DNA of 48,954 nucleotides. Origin: DATKZH01 sp964475955. GTDB lineage: Bacteria; Planctomycetota; Planctomycetia; Pirellulales; Thermoguttaceae. The DNA lies in the NCBI GenBank assembly GCA_964475955.1, contig CAYYZY010000038.1, positions 1 to 48,954 on the forward strand. Direction: 5' to 3'. Each line of letters begins with the position of its first letter. Positions within the stretch are counted from its first letter, which is position 1. Of this stretch, positions 42,584-48,954 are shown piece after piece. The notes under the pieces were generated by a model. The model did not search any database. It worked only from the letters and a program-made list of their open reading frames with translations, and was not told the DNA's origin. The position numbers and the translations under genes are program-made.

Positions 42584-43279
42584 ATGCACCCGCAGCTAGC
42601 CTCGATCGTGCACCCCGTGTTTGAGCGCGGCCTCGACCTGGCCCGACGTTTGGATCAGGGCGAAAGAGTCAACCTGGAGACGGAGCAGGCGATCCTCCGC
42701 GACCTGCTCCTGGTCGAAGCCCCTTCGGGGCTTTCCAGCACGCTGGACGGCTCGGCCTGGCGCTCGGGGCCGGCCGGCCTGCGCGACGCCCGGCGCGGCG
42801 GCGACGCCCCGGCGCGCGAACCGTTCCTCGGCGTGCGCTACGCGCTGACCTGCTGGCTCGACGAGCTGTTCACCTGCCAGTCCTCCTGGGGCGACGCCTG
42901 GAACGAACGCAAACTCGAAGTGGAGCTCTACGGCACGAACAACCGCGCCTGGCGGTTCTGGCAGCAGGCGGAGATCGCGCAGTCGTTTCCGGGCACCGAC
43001 GCGTTCGAGGTCTTCTTCCTGTGCGCGATGCTCGGCTTCCGCGGGGAGATGCGCGACCGCCCCGACCGGCTCGCCGCCTGGCTCGACGGCGCCCGGCATC
43101 GCGTCGGAAAGATCGAAGACAAGGAGTGGGTGTACGCCGCGGAACTGCCGGCCGCTTCGCGCGTGCCGCCGCTGCGAGGGCGGAAGCGCGTGGCCCGCAT
43201 GGTCGCGGCGGCGTGGGGCGTGGCCCTTTCGCTGATCCCGGCCATCGCGTTCGTTCTGGTCCAGAAGTTGGGGAGGTAG
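42584..43279 (+). CDS. tssL: T6SS inner-membrane protein TssL (DotU)
   Basis: The 231-residue protein has the DotU cytoplasmic domain: SIVHPVFERGLDLARRLDQG, FLGVRYALTCWLDELFTCQS, WNERKLEVELYGTNNRAWRF, DAFEVFFLCAMLGFRGEMRD. It ends in a single C-terminal membrane helix (about 208-227, AAAWGVALSLIPAIAFVLVQ). TssL binds TssM and recruits the baseplate. There is no peptidoglycan-binding extension. The start MHPQLASI is chosen by alignment with the family. The tssM-like gene starts 10 bp after its stop. Confidence 0.9.
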   Translation: MHPQLASIVHPVFERGLDLARRLDQGERVNLETEQAILRDLLLVEAPSGLSSTLDGSAWRSGPAGLRDARRGGDAPAREPFLGVRYALTCWLDELFTCQSSWGDAWNERKLEVELYGTNNRAWRFWQQAEIAQSFPGTDAFEVFFLCAMLGFRGEMRDRPDRLAAWLDGARHRVGKIEDKEWVYAAELPAASRVPPLRGRKRVARMVAAAWGVALSLIPAIAFVLVQKLGR

Positions 43280-43289
43280 GCGACCGACC

Positions 43290-44921
43290 ATGTGGATGAT
43301 CTTTCGTGGAATCTGGGCCGCGATGAAATGGCTGGGGGCCTGCCTGGTCTGGCCCTTCACCGCCTGGCGCGAAAGCCGGCGGGTGCGCACGGTGGTGCGG
43401 TGGACGGTCCACGTGCTCGCGGTGTTGGTCATCCTGGGATGCCTCGTCTACCTCAACTACCTGTTCCAGCTCGACACGCTCCTGGCCGTGCCGGCCTCGG
43501 CGCTCCGCTACGTGTGGGCGCCGCTCCTCTTCCTGCTCGCGTATGCCCTAGCGTGGATCGCCTGGGCGCTGTGGCGGCTCCTCTCGTCGTCGGCCGCCGT
43601 GTCGCCCTTCCCCGATCTCGACGACGCCTGGCACAAAGTGCTTGAGGCGCTCCGGCGCGCCGGCACCGACCTGACGCGCACTCCCCTTTTCCTCGTGCTC
43701 GGGCGGCCCGCCGAGTCGGAGGAGGGATGGATTCGGGCCGCCGGCCTGACGCGCGACATGCTCTCCCTCCCCCGCCAGCCGAACGCGCCGCTCTGGGCGT
43801 CCGGCAACGAGAAGGGGATCTACGTCGGCTGCCCCGGCTCGTCGCTGCTCGGTCGACAGGCCGAATTGCTCGGCCGCTGGAAGCAGACGAAGCGCGAACT
43901 GGCCGCCTCGTCGCCCTGCACGAAGGCGGCAACCGCCGACGACTCCCTGCCGGCATGGTCGGCCGCGGAGGCCGACCCCGCCCATCACCCGGAAGCCTTC
44001 GACCGGCTGCAACGCACGGTCGCGCTTCTCACGGAAGAGGAAGTGGAAGCGGAGCCGCAGACGGAATGCGCCGAGCCCGAGCCTGAGACGAAGCCGCAGG
44101 CGGCACCTCGGCCCTCCCTGCTCCAGGACGACGAGGCGATCGCCCTTTGCGAGCGGCGGATCCGTCATCTCTGCGGGCTCGTGGCCGAAAGCCGCGACCC
44201 CTTCTGCCCTCTCAACGGCGTGCTCTTGGCGGTGCCGCTCGCGGCGACTGACGACGACCGGCTCGCCAACGAGACGGCCGAGCTGATCGAGCGCGACCTG
44301 GAATCGGTGCAGGAGGTGATTCGCATGGAAGCGCCGGTCGTCGTGGTCGTGTGCGACCTGGAGACGGCTCCCGGCGGGGCCGAGTTCCTCCAGCGATTCC
44401 CGGTGCGGCAGAAGGACCGGCGCCTCGGCGTGCCCTTCCCGTCGCTGGCCGACTGCGATCGGCGCCGCGGTCCCCGGGCGATCGAGGAGGGGACGCGCTG
44501 GATCTGCGAGCGGCTGATGCCGCCGCTGGTCTACCGGCTCGTCGACGTCGCCGCCGCGGCGGGCGAGGACGGCGCGCAGTCGCAGCGCGGGCACGCGCGC
44601 CTGTACCGGCTGCTCGAGGAGTTCCGGAAGCGGGAAGGCCGGTTCCGCCGCCTCTTGATCCGTTCGCTCTACGCCGCGCCCGATCGCGAGGCGCCCTGGC
44701 ACCCGGGCGGGCTGTTCTTCGCCGCCACGGGGAGCGACGTGGCCAGCCAGCAGGCGTTTTCCGCCGGCGTGCTGCCCCGGCTCCGCGAGATGCAGAACCA
44801 CGTCGGCTGGACCGAGGCGACCCTGGCCGAAGACGCCCGGCTCCGCCGCTGGGCCGCCCTGGGTTACGTCGGCATCGTTGCCGTGGCCGGTGCGGTGCTC
44901 GGCGCGCTGTGGCTGATTTAG
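43290..44921 (+). CDS. Short TssM (IcmF)-like protein without periplasmic domain or P-loop
   Basis: The 543-residue protein resembles only the N-terminal, cytoplasmic half of TssM. It has two membrane helices (about 36-58 and 72-97), an IcmF-like domain (TPLFLVLGRPAESEEGWIRA at 131-150, where Walker A with GKT would be expected, and NGVLLAVPLAATDDDRL...VVVVVCDLETAPGGAEFLQR) and a third membrane helix at the extreme C-terminus (about 519-543). Canonical TssM is about 1,100-1,200 residues, with a large periplasmic part after the third helix and usually a P-loop. Both are missing. The stop overlaps the convergent spike gene by 4 bp, so it is not cut by the contig, and no frameshifted continuation is seen. 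Position after tssL supports the assignment. Confidence 0.8.
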   Translation: MWMIFRGIWAAMKWLGACLVWPFTAWRESRRVRTVVRWTVHVLAVLVILGCLVYLNYLFQLDTLLAVPASALRYVWAPLLFLLAYALAWIAWALWRLLSSSAAVSPFPDLDDAWHKVLEALRRAGTDLTRTPLFLVLGRPAESEEGWIRAAGLTRDMLSLPRQPNAPLWASGNEKGIYVGCPGSSLLGRQAELLGRWKQTKRELAASSPCTKAATADDSLPAWSAAEADPAHHPEAFDRLQRTVALLTEEEVEAEPQTECAEPEPETKPQAAPRPSLLQDDEAIALCERRIRHLCGLVAESRDPFCPLNGVLLAVPLAATDDDRLANETAELIERDLESVQEVIRMEAPVVVVVCDLETAPGGAEFLQRFPVRQKDRRLGVPFPSLADCDRRRGPRAIEEGTRWICERLMPPLVYRLVDVAAAAGEDGAQSQRGHARLYRLLEEFRKREGRFRRLLIRSLYAAPDREAPWHPGGLFFAATGSDVASQQAFSAGVLPRLREMQNHVGWTEATLAEDARLRRWAALGYVGIVAVAGAVLGALWLI

Positions 44922-45436
44922 TTCAGCCGGATGAACTTCCCCTTGGCCACGACGTCGCCCGCGGCTTCGATCTCCACGTCGCCGGTGCGCGACGCGATCG
45001 CCACGCTCTCGGCCGACCAGGTGAGCTTGCCGGGCGCGTCGAGATGGAGGTCGGTGTCGGGCAGGCGCACGCGCACGCCGTCCGGCTCGTGGGCGATTTC
45101 CAGCAGCGGCCGGCCGTCGCGCGTTTCGATCCGCAGGGGGCGGTCGTCGGCGAGCCGAACGACCTGCGCCGACGGTCCGGCCGCCTCGGCCCGCCCCACA
45201 ACGCCCACGACCAGCGGCGCGCTGCTGTTGCCCGGCACGACGAGCAGCAGGCGGTCGCCGGGCGCGGCCGACACGCCTTCCAGGGCGCCGAGCCATCGGC
45301 TGCGGAGTTCTTTGTCGTCCGACGGCCACGTGACGAGCAGGCGGCCTTCGTCTTCCGGGTCGTCGGCCCGGCGGCACCAGCCCACCACGCACTCGGCAGC
45401 CCCAGCAAACGACGGCAACGAGTCGGATGCGAACAC
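44918..45436 (-). CDS. Short T6SS spike-like protein (DUF6484-like plus beta-helix tip)
   Basis: The 172-residue protein has an N-terminal beta-rich domain beginning CVVGWCRRADDPEDEGRLLV and containing GDRLLLVVPGNSSAPLVVGV, similar to DUF6484 proteins found in T6SS loci and to the OB-fold of VgrG. The second half has short repeated strands: LRIETRDGRPLLEIAHEPD, GVRVRLPDTDLHLDAPGKL, GDVEIEAAGDVVAKGKFIRL, like the triple-stranded needle of VgrG/gp5. It lacks the gp27-like part of a full VgrG. The start GTG 45436 has AAAGGAG upstream. It follows tssK on the same strand, with repeats between, and overlaps the tssM-like gene tail to tail. Confidence 0.65.
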   Translation of the reverse strand: MFASDSLPSFAGAAECVVGWCRRADDPEDEGRLLVTWPSDDKELRSRWLGALEGVSAAPGDRLLLVVPGNSSAPLVVGVVGRAEAAGPSAQVVRLADDRPLRIETRDGRPLLEIAHEPDGVRVRLPDTDLHLDAPGKLTWSAESVAIASRTGDVEIEAAGDVVAKGKFIRLN

Positions 45437-45460
45437 GTTTCGGGTCTCCTTTGGGCCGGG

Positions 45461-45556
45461 AAAATGGGGTCGGGTCTCATTTTGTCGCACGCGCAAGGGA
45501 TAGTGTCAGGTCGTCTTCGGACAAAATGGGGACAAAATGAGACCCGACCCCATTTT
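45461..45556. repeat. Perfect 26-bp inverted repeat, GGGGTCGGGTCTCATT family
   Basis: Arms 45461-45486 and 45531-45556 are exact reverse complements, 44 bp apart. Twenty bases of each arm match the arms at 1568-1618. It lies between tssK and the spike gene and just upstream of the spike ribosome binding site. I infer a small non-autonomous mobile element. Confidence 0.85.
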
Positions 45557-45565
45557 CCGTCGACT

Positions 45566-45601
45566 GCATCGTGCCCGGCACGTTGGAAACGTGCCCCACG
45601 G
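45566..45601. repeat. Dispersed palindrome, inverted partner of 38728-38763
   Basis: Matches the reverse complement of 38728-38763 at 35 of 36 positions. It is immediately next to the 26-bp inverted repeat, so the tssK-spike interval is almost wholly repeat DNA. Confidence 0.75.
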
Positions 45602-45635
45602 CCGGGCGCCGGCGGGTGGCTGCTACTGTGCCGAT

Positions 45636-47057
45636 CTATACCTGTTCCTTGGGCACGACGAACAGCGTGAAGCGGAGCGTGGTCGTCTGGCCGTCGACCT
45701 GGATCGAAATCGACTGGCGGTCCTGGATGCTGCTGACGATCAGGTTCTCGTTCAGGCGGATGGCCAAAGCCAGCGACCGCTTGACCGACTCCCACTCGGC
45801 GGCCTGCGACTGGCGGTCGACCTGGAAGTAGATCAGCTCGTCGCGCACCGGCAGCGCGCGGGGCGGGTGGGGCACGTGGTTGAAGCGCAGCCCGGCCCGG
45901 CCGAGACGGAAGATGTCGTCGGCCCGATCGGAGCTGCCGATCTTCATGTCGAGCCGCCCGGAAAGCAGCCGTTCGCACTGGCCGGCCGGCAGGGGGCTCT
46001 CCACGCCCACGAACATCTCCCAGCCCGACTCCAGCCAGCCCGGCTCCAGGGCGACCTGCATGCGCAGCCCGGCCCCGGTGAAGGTCCGTTCGCGGTACTC
46101 CGGCTCGACGACCGTGTCGAGCAACGCGTCGATGTGGTGCTTCAGTCGCCAGAAACAGGGGCCGAGCTCGTCGTGATCGTACTTGGGCAGCTCCGGCGGC
46201 CGGCGCGCCGGCCCGAAGATCGCCAGTTTGCCCACCAGCCGGCAGAGTTCGGTAAAGACCGCCAGCGGGTGAATGCCCTCGACGAATGCCAGCACGCCCA
46301 GCACGGTGCTCGCTTCGTTGAGCACGCGCAGTTGCTCGAACACGAGGCGTTCGCCCTGGGCACGGCTGTCGAAGGTCATTCCGGCGTTGGCCACCTGCGA
46401 GGCCAATAGCTCGATCTTCCTTCCCAGCCGGTCCCAGGTGGGGGAGAGGATTTCGGTGGCCAGGGGCCGCCACGCGTCGCAGGTCAACAGCGGCGGGATG
46501 TACGTCTCGTCGAGCTGCGGCGAGGCCTCCGCCCGATCGGCCCGCCGAATGCGCGCGATGGGGAGCACCTCGTAGCCGCTGTGGTCCTGCGTGGAAAGCA
46601 GCAGCGAGAGGTTCAACAGGCGCACGTCGACCGGCTGCGGATTCGTGCCCGTGTTCTCGTCCTCCAGACGCCGCGTGTCGACCAGGAACCGGGCGCCGTT
46701 GGGCGAATCCTTGGGGGCCGCGTTCGCCCGGGCCATCTGCAGAATCGGCACGGCCAGATAGACGGTGATCACGTTCTCCTGGCGGAAGGCCTCCTTCAGG
46801 TCGACCGCCGGCAGGGCGCCGTCTTCCGGGATGGAGACGAGCGTGCCGTCGTGCAGCCGCGCCTTGAGCGAGCGGACCAGCAGCCGGTAGTTCGCCAGGG
46901 CGTCGGCGTCGAGATCGATCGACCGGATGCCCCAGTCGTAGTGCAGGTTCCACTTCGCGCCCCGCTCGGCCAGCTCCAGGTAGTGCCGCTCGGCCACCTG
47001 GAAGTGCTGGGGTCGCAGGAACATCCCCTCGTACCAATGGACCGCCTGAACCGTCAT
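45636..47057 (-). CDS. tssK: T6SS baseplate protein TssK
   Basis: The 473-residue protein connects the baseplate to the membrane complex. The opening VHWYEGMFLRPQHFQVAERH is the TssK hallmark. NLSLLLSTQDHSGYEVLPIA, PQLDETYIPPLLTCDAWRPL, LNEASTVLGVLAFVEGIHPL and the C-terminal IRLNENLIVSSIQDRQSISI follow in order. The start at 47057 is the ATG just before the hallmark. It forms a separate minus-strand unit with the spike-like gene. Confidence 0.94.
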   Translation of the reverse strand: MTVQAVHWYEGMFLRPQHFQVAERHYLELAERGAKWNLHYDWGIRSIDLDADALANYRLLVRSLKARLHDGTLVSIPEDGALPAVDLKEAFRQENVITVYLAVPILQMARANAAPKDSPNGARFLVDTRRLEDENTGTNPQPVDVRLLNLSLLLSTQDHSGYEVLPIARIRRADRAEASPQLDETYIPPLLTCDAWRPLATEILSPTWDRLGRKIELLASQVANAGMTFDSRAQGERLVFEQLRVLNEASTVLGVLAFVEGIHPLAVFTELCRLVGKLAIFGPARRPPELPKYDHDELGPCFWRLKHHIDALLDTVVEPEYRERTFTGAGLRMQVALEPGWLESGWEMFVGVESPLPAGQCERLLSGRLDMKIGSSDRADDIFRLGRAGLRFNHVPHPPRALPVRDELIYFQVDRQSQAAEWESVKRSLALAIRLNENLIVSSIQDRQSISIQVDGQTTTLRFTLFVVPKEQV

Positions 47058-47256
47058 CGCGCGTGCTTCCTCCCGGTGAATGACCCAGAGCCGCTCCCTG
47101 CCTCCGCCCCGCCGAGCTACGGCAGACTCCGTGAGTGGCATCGGCTGCCGATCGGGCAAACCGCCAGCCGTGGGGACAATTTGCCGCCTGCGGCGGGTGT
47201 TCCGTTTACGACGCCCGTCGCGGTTGGCGCCGTTGTGACGCGCGTGCCGCGACTAA

Positions 47257-47283
47257 GTAAGACGGAATGCCATTCCGTCCTAC
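47257..47283. repeat. 13-bp hairpin, GACGGAATG palindrome
   Basis: 47257-47269 and 47271-47283 pair with one mismatch around a single base. It lies between the small exported protein gene and tssK, and might act as a terminator for the former or be a dispersed palindrome. Confidence 0.5.
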
Positions 47284-47313
47284 AGAGGGGCGCGCGTCCT
47301 GCGAACGAGGGCT

Positions 47314-47583
47314 CTACCAGCCGCGAAGCAGCGCCGCGGTGCCGTCGACGAAATCGCGCGGCTGGGGAAGCGGCGAGCCGCGATAGTACATGCGCCGCAC
47401 CGTGTTGCCGTAGACGTGGAACGGCCGGTAGGGGCGGCGCAGGATATGGGTCGATTGCATTTGTTGCCGTTTGGGGCCCCAGAGGATCACCTCGCCCGAC
47501 CAACCGGGCTCGCAAGCGCCGGCCGGCGAGATCAGCATCAAGAAATACACCAGCGCGGCGGCCGTCAGTACGCGCAGCTTCAT
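47314..47583 (-). CDS. Small exported protein of unknown function
   Basis: The 89-residue protein has a clear signal peptide (KLRVLTAAALVYFLMLISPA), ending at Cys24 in PAGAC. This is close to but not a standard lipobox. The mature part (EPGWSGEVILWGPKRQQ, then RRPYRPFHVYGNTVRRMYYR) is rich in Arg, Tyr and Pro. I do not recognise a family. The ATG at 47583 directly precedes the signal peptide. The gene is divergent from ctaA. Confidence 0.55.
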   Translation of the reverse strand: MKLRVLTAAALVYFLMLISPAGACEPGWSGEVILWGPKRQQMQSTHILRRPYRPFHVYGNTVRRMYYRGSPLPQPRDFVDGTAALLRGW

Positions 47584-47844
47584 CGGCTCGGCTCCTCGAA
47601 AGAGGACGTGATCCACTCCCGTTCACCGGCGGCGGCGAGGGCGCCCAAAGAACCATAGCTTGCACGTCGCCCGCGGCGGGCCCGTTGTGCGACCGGCTCC
47701 CTTCAACGCTACGCCGCGGCAGTCGGATATCGCTCGTCGGGGCTCGTTGCGCGCCCGGCATCCCCGCCTCACCTTGGTTGTTCGCAAGTTCCCCCGGGCA
47801 CCCGGTTCTGTTAAGCTGGGGTGCTGTGTGAGGGCAGTTGAACC

Positions 47845-48852
47845 GTGCCGCCGCACCCCGGGATCGAAACGTTGAGTCGCCGCAAATCCGATAGCGCCCG
47901 CCCGCCCGTCAGTCCGTGGCCCCATCGCCTGGCGTGGGCGCTGGCCGTGGCGACGTTCCTCCTGCTCTACGCCGGGGGCACGGTGACCACGTACAACGCC
48001 GGAATGGCGGTGCCCGACTGGCCGACGACCGAGGGCGACTGGTTCTACCCGATCCCCCAGTGGATCGCCGCCGACTGGGACGTCTTCCTCGAGCACGGCC
48101 ACCGGCTCCTGGCCCAGTTCGTCGGGCTGATCACCATCGGCCTGGCCGTCGCGATTTGGAGGCTCGACCCGCGCAAGTGGATGCGCTGGCCGGCCGTCGC
48201 CGCGCTGGCCGGCGTGGTCCTCCAGGGCGTGATCGGGGGCTTGCGCGTGCTGGGGAACGAACTGCTCTTGGCCCAGGTGCACGGGTGTACCGGGCCGCTC
48301 TTCTTCGCGCTTTCGGCCGCGCTGGTCACGCTCACTTCCGCCCGGTGGCACGCCGCGCGCCGGCCGAGCGTGGGCCGCGGCGCCCGGCGCGTGCACGGCC
48401 TGGCGCTGGCGGCCGCCGTGGCCCTCTACCTGGAGATCGTCCTGGGGGCGCAGCTTCGGCACGTGTCGCCGGTCGGCACGCCGGGTTGGTTCGACCTCTG
48501 GGTGTGGCTGAAGCTGATCCTGGCCGGGCTGATCCTGATCGGCCTGGTGTGGCTCGTGGTCGCGGTGGTCCGGCGCGTGGGAAGCGAGGCGATGCTCGTG
48601 CGCCGCGCGTGGCTTCTGGCCGCGCTGTTCGGGCTTCAGCTCGTCCTCGGGGCGGCCACCTGGGTGACCAACTACAGTTGGCCCCTCTGGTTCAAGACGT
48701 ACGTCTGGCCGCTCTCCTACACCGTGGTCGCCGAGGGGCCCTTGCAGGTCGTGACCACGACCGTCCACGCGGCCGTCGGCTCGCTCAACCTCGTGGCGGC
48801 CCTGTCGCTGTTGCTCTGGTCGCGGCGGTTGGTGCGCGACGCGTCGAGATGA
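47845..48852 (+). CDS. ctaA: Heme A synthase (CtaA/COX15)
   Basis: The 335-residue membrane protein oxidises the C8 methyl of heme O to give heme A for cytochrome c oxidase. It has eight predicted helices and the conserved histidines of the two four-helix halves: H84/H86 in FLEHGHRLLAQ, H146 in AQVHGCTGPLFF, H206 in QLRHVSP and H308 in TTTVHAAVGSLN. The early TVTTYNAGMAVPDWPTTEGD is diagnostic. The frame opens at GTG 47845; TTG 47872 is an alternative, and no strong ribosome binding site decides. After the stop only 102 bp remain; an ATG at 48850 overlaps it but gives just 30 codons. A ctaB (heme O synthase) would be expected beyond the window. Confidence 0.9.
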   Translation: MPPHPGIETLSRRKSDSARPPVSPWPHRLAWALAVATFLLLYAGGTVTTYNAGMAVPDWPTTEGDWFYPIPQWIAADWDVFLEHGHRLLAQFVGLITIGLAVAIWRLDPRKWMRWPAVAALAGVVLQGVIGGLRVLGNELLLAQVHGCTGPLFFALSAALVTLTSARWHAARRPSVGRGARRVHGLALAAAVALYLEIVLGAQLRHVSPVGTPGWFDLWVWLKLILAGLILIGLVWLVVAVVRRVGSEAMLVRRAWLLAALFGLQLVLGAATWVTNYSWPLWFKTYVWPLSYTVVAEGPLQVVTTTVHAAVGSLNLVAALSLLLWSRRLVRDASR

Positions 48853-48954
48853 GTGCCGGTCACCCGTCTCACTGTGTGGCTCAGCCTGGACTTGACCTTG
48901 CGACACCTGGGCCCTCACGATCAACGCGCTTGCCTGCTTGACACCACTTATTAG

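Noticed and set aside
43290..44921. Truncated tssM caused by frameshift
   Set aside because: After the stop, the only protein-like frame is the spike gene on the opposite strand. No TssM periplasmic sequence is seen in any frame.
43548..45392. 614-codon minus-strand frame opposite the tssM-like gene
   Set aside because: No recognisable domain; the plus strand has the IcmF-like features and membrane helices.
48850..48941. ctaB start at the end of the window
   Set aside because: The ATG overlapping the ctaA stop opens only 30 codons before TGA, without membrane-helix text. The next gene probably starts beyond the window.

Overview
The window is a high-GC bacterial scaffold with two 100-N gaps. 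Its gene content points to a planctomycete, probably of the Pirellula/Blastopirellula type. The evidence is: Tat-exported sulfatase, Gfo/Idh/MocA oxidoreductase, sugar-isomerase-like, DUF3604 and PQQ-propeller proteins; a short DnaA; the dnaA-dnaN-dciA-gyrB cluster; and many dispersed palindromic repeats. The taxonomic call is inference. I saw no rRNA, tRNA, CRISPR array or intact insertion sequence.

Layout. 1-7 kb: an exported parallel beta-helix protein, an M48 membrane metalloprotease, a BON-domain protein, a sulfatase and hemL. 7.2-12.2 kb: an internally deleted enzyme gene, then a compact minus-strand cassette, visibly less GC-rich than its surroundings. Read 5' to 3' it encodes an EndoIII/DEMETER-like DNA glycosylase, a DNA cytosine-5 methyltransferase, a GHKL (Hsp90/MutL/MORC-type) ATPase and a Rossmann-like methyltransferase-fold protein. 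Two of the junctions are 4-bp overlaps. 12.6-16.5 kb: a Gfo/Idh/MocA oxidoreductase, a SnoaL-like gene interrupted by an in-frame TGA, and an exported sugar-isomerase-like protein. 16.9-22.7 kb: dnaA, dnaN, dciA and gyrB, with a candidate origin between dnaA and dnaN. 22.7-31.2 kb: a deleted and frameshifted DUF3604 gene, a heparinase II/III-like protein, a PQQ-like propeller, a Cys-rich outer-membrane barrel and a Cys-rich HEAT-repeat protein. 31.2-47.1 kb: a type VI secretion (T6SS) locus with tssH, G, F, E, D(hcp), C, B, A, L, K, a shortened tssM-like gene and a short spike-like gene. 47.3-48.9 kb: a small exported protein and ctaA (heme A synthase).

How they work together. The T6SS genes supply the sheath (TssB/C), tube (Hcp), baseplate (TssE/F/G/K/A), recycling ATPase (TssH) and an inner-membrane part. 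That part is unusual: the TssM-like protein stops right after its third predicted membrane helix, has no P-loop lysine and has no periplasmic domain. I found no TssJ and no full VgrG. The 7.8-12.2 kb cassette is the best candidate for an undescribed system. It joins a cytosine methylase, a glycosylase of the family that contains 5-methylcytosine and T:G glycosylases, and a GHKL ATPase. No recognisable restriction nuclease is present, so it may be a defence or epigenetic module that uses base excision.

Many intergenic regions hold near-perfect inverted repeats (at 1568, 3271, 5619, 19419, 24278, 26471, 34047, 37797, 38728, 45461 and 47257). Some of them have become the 3' ends or the translation-start region of genes.
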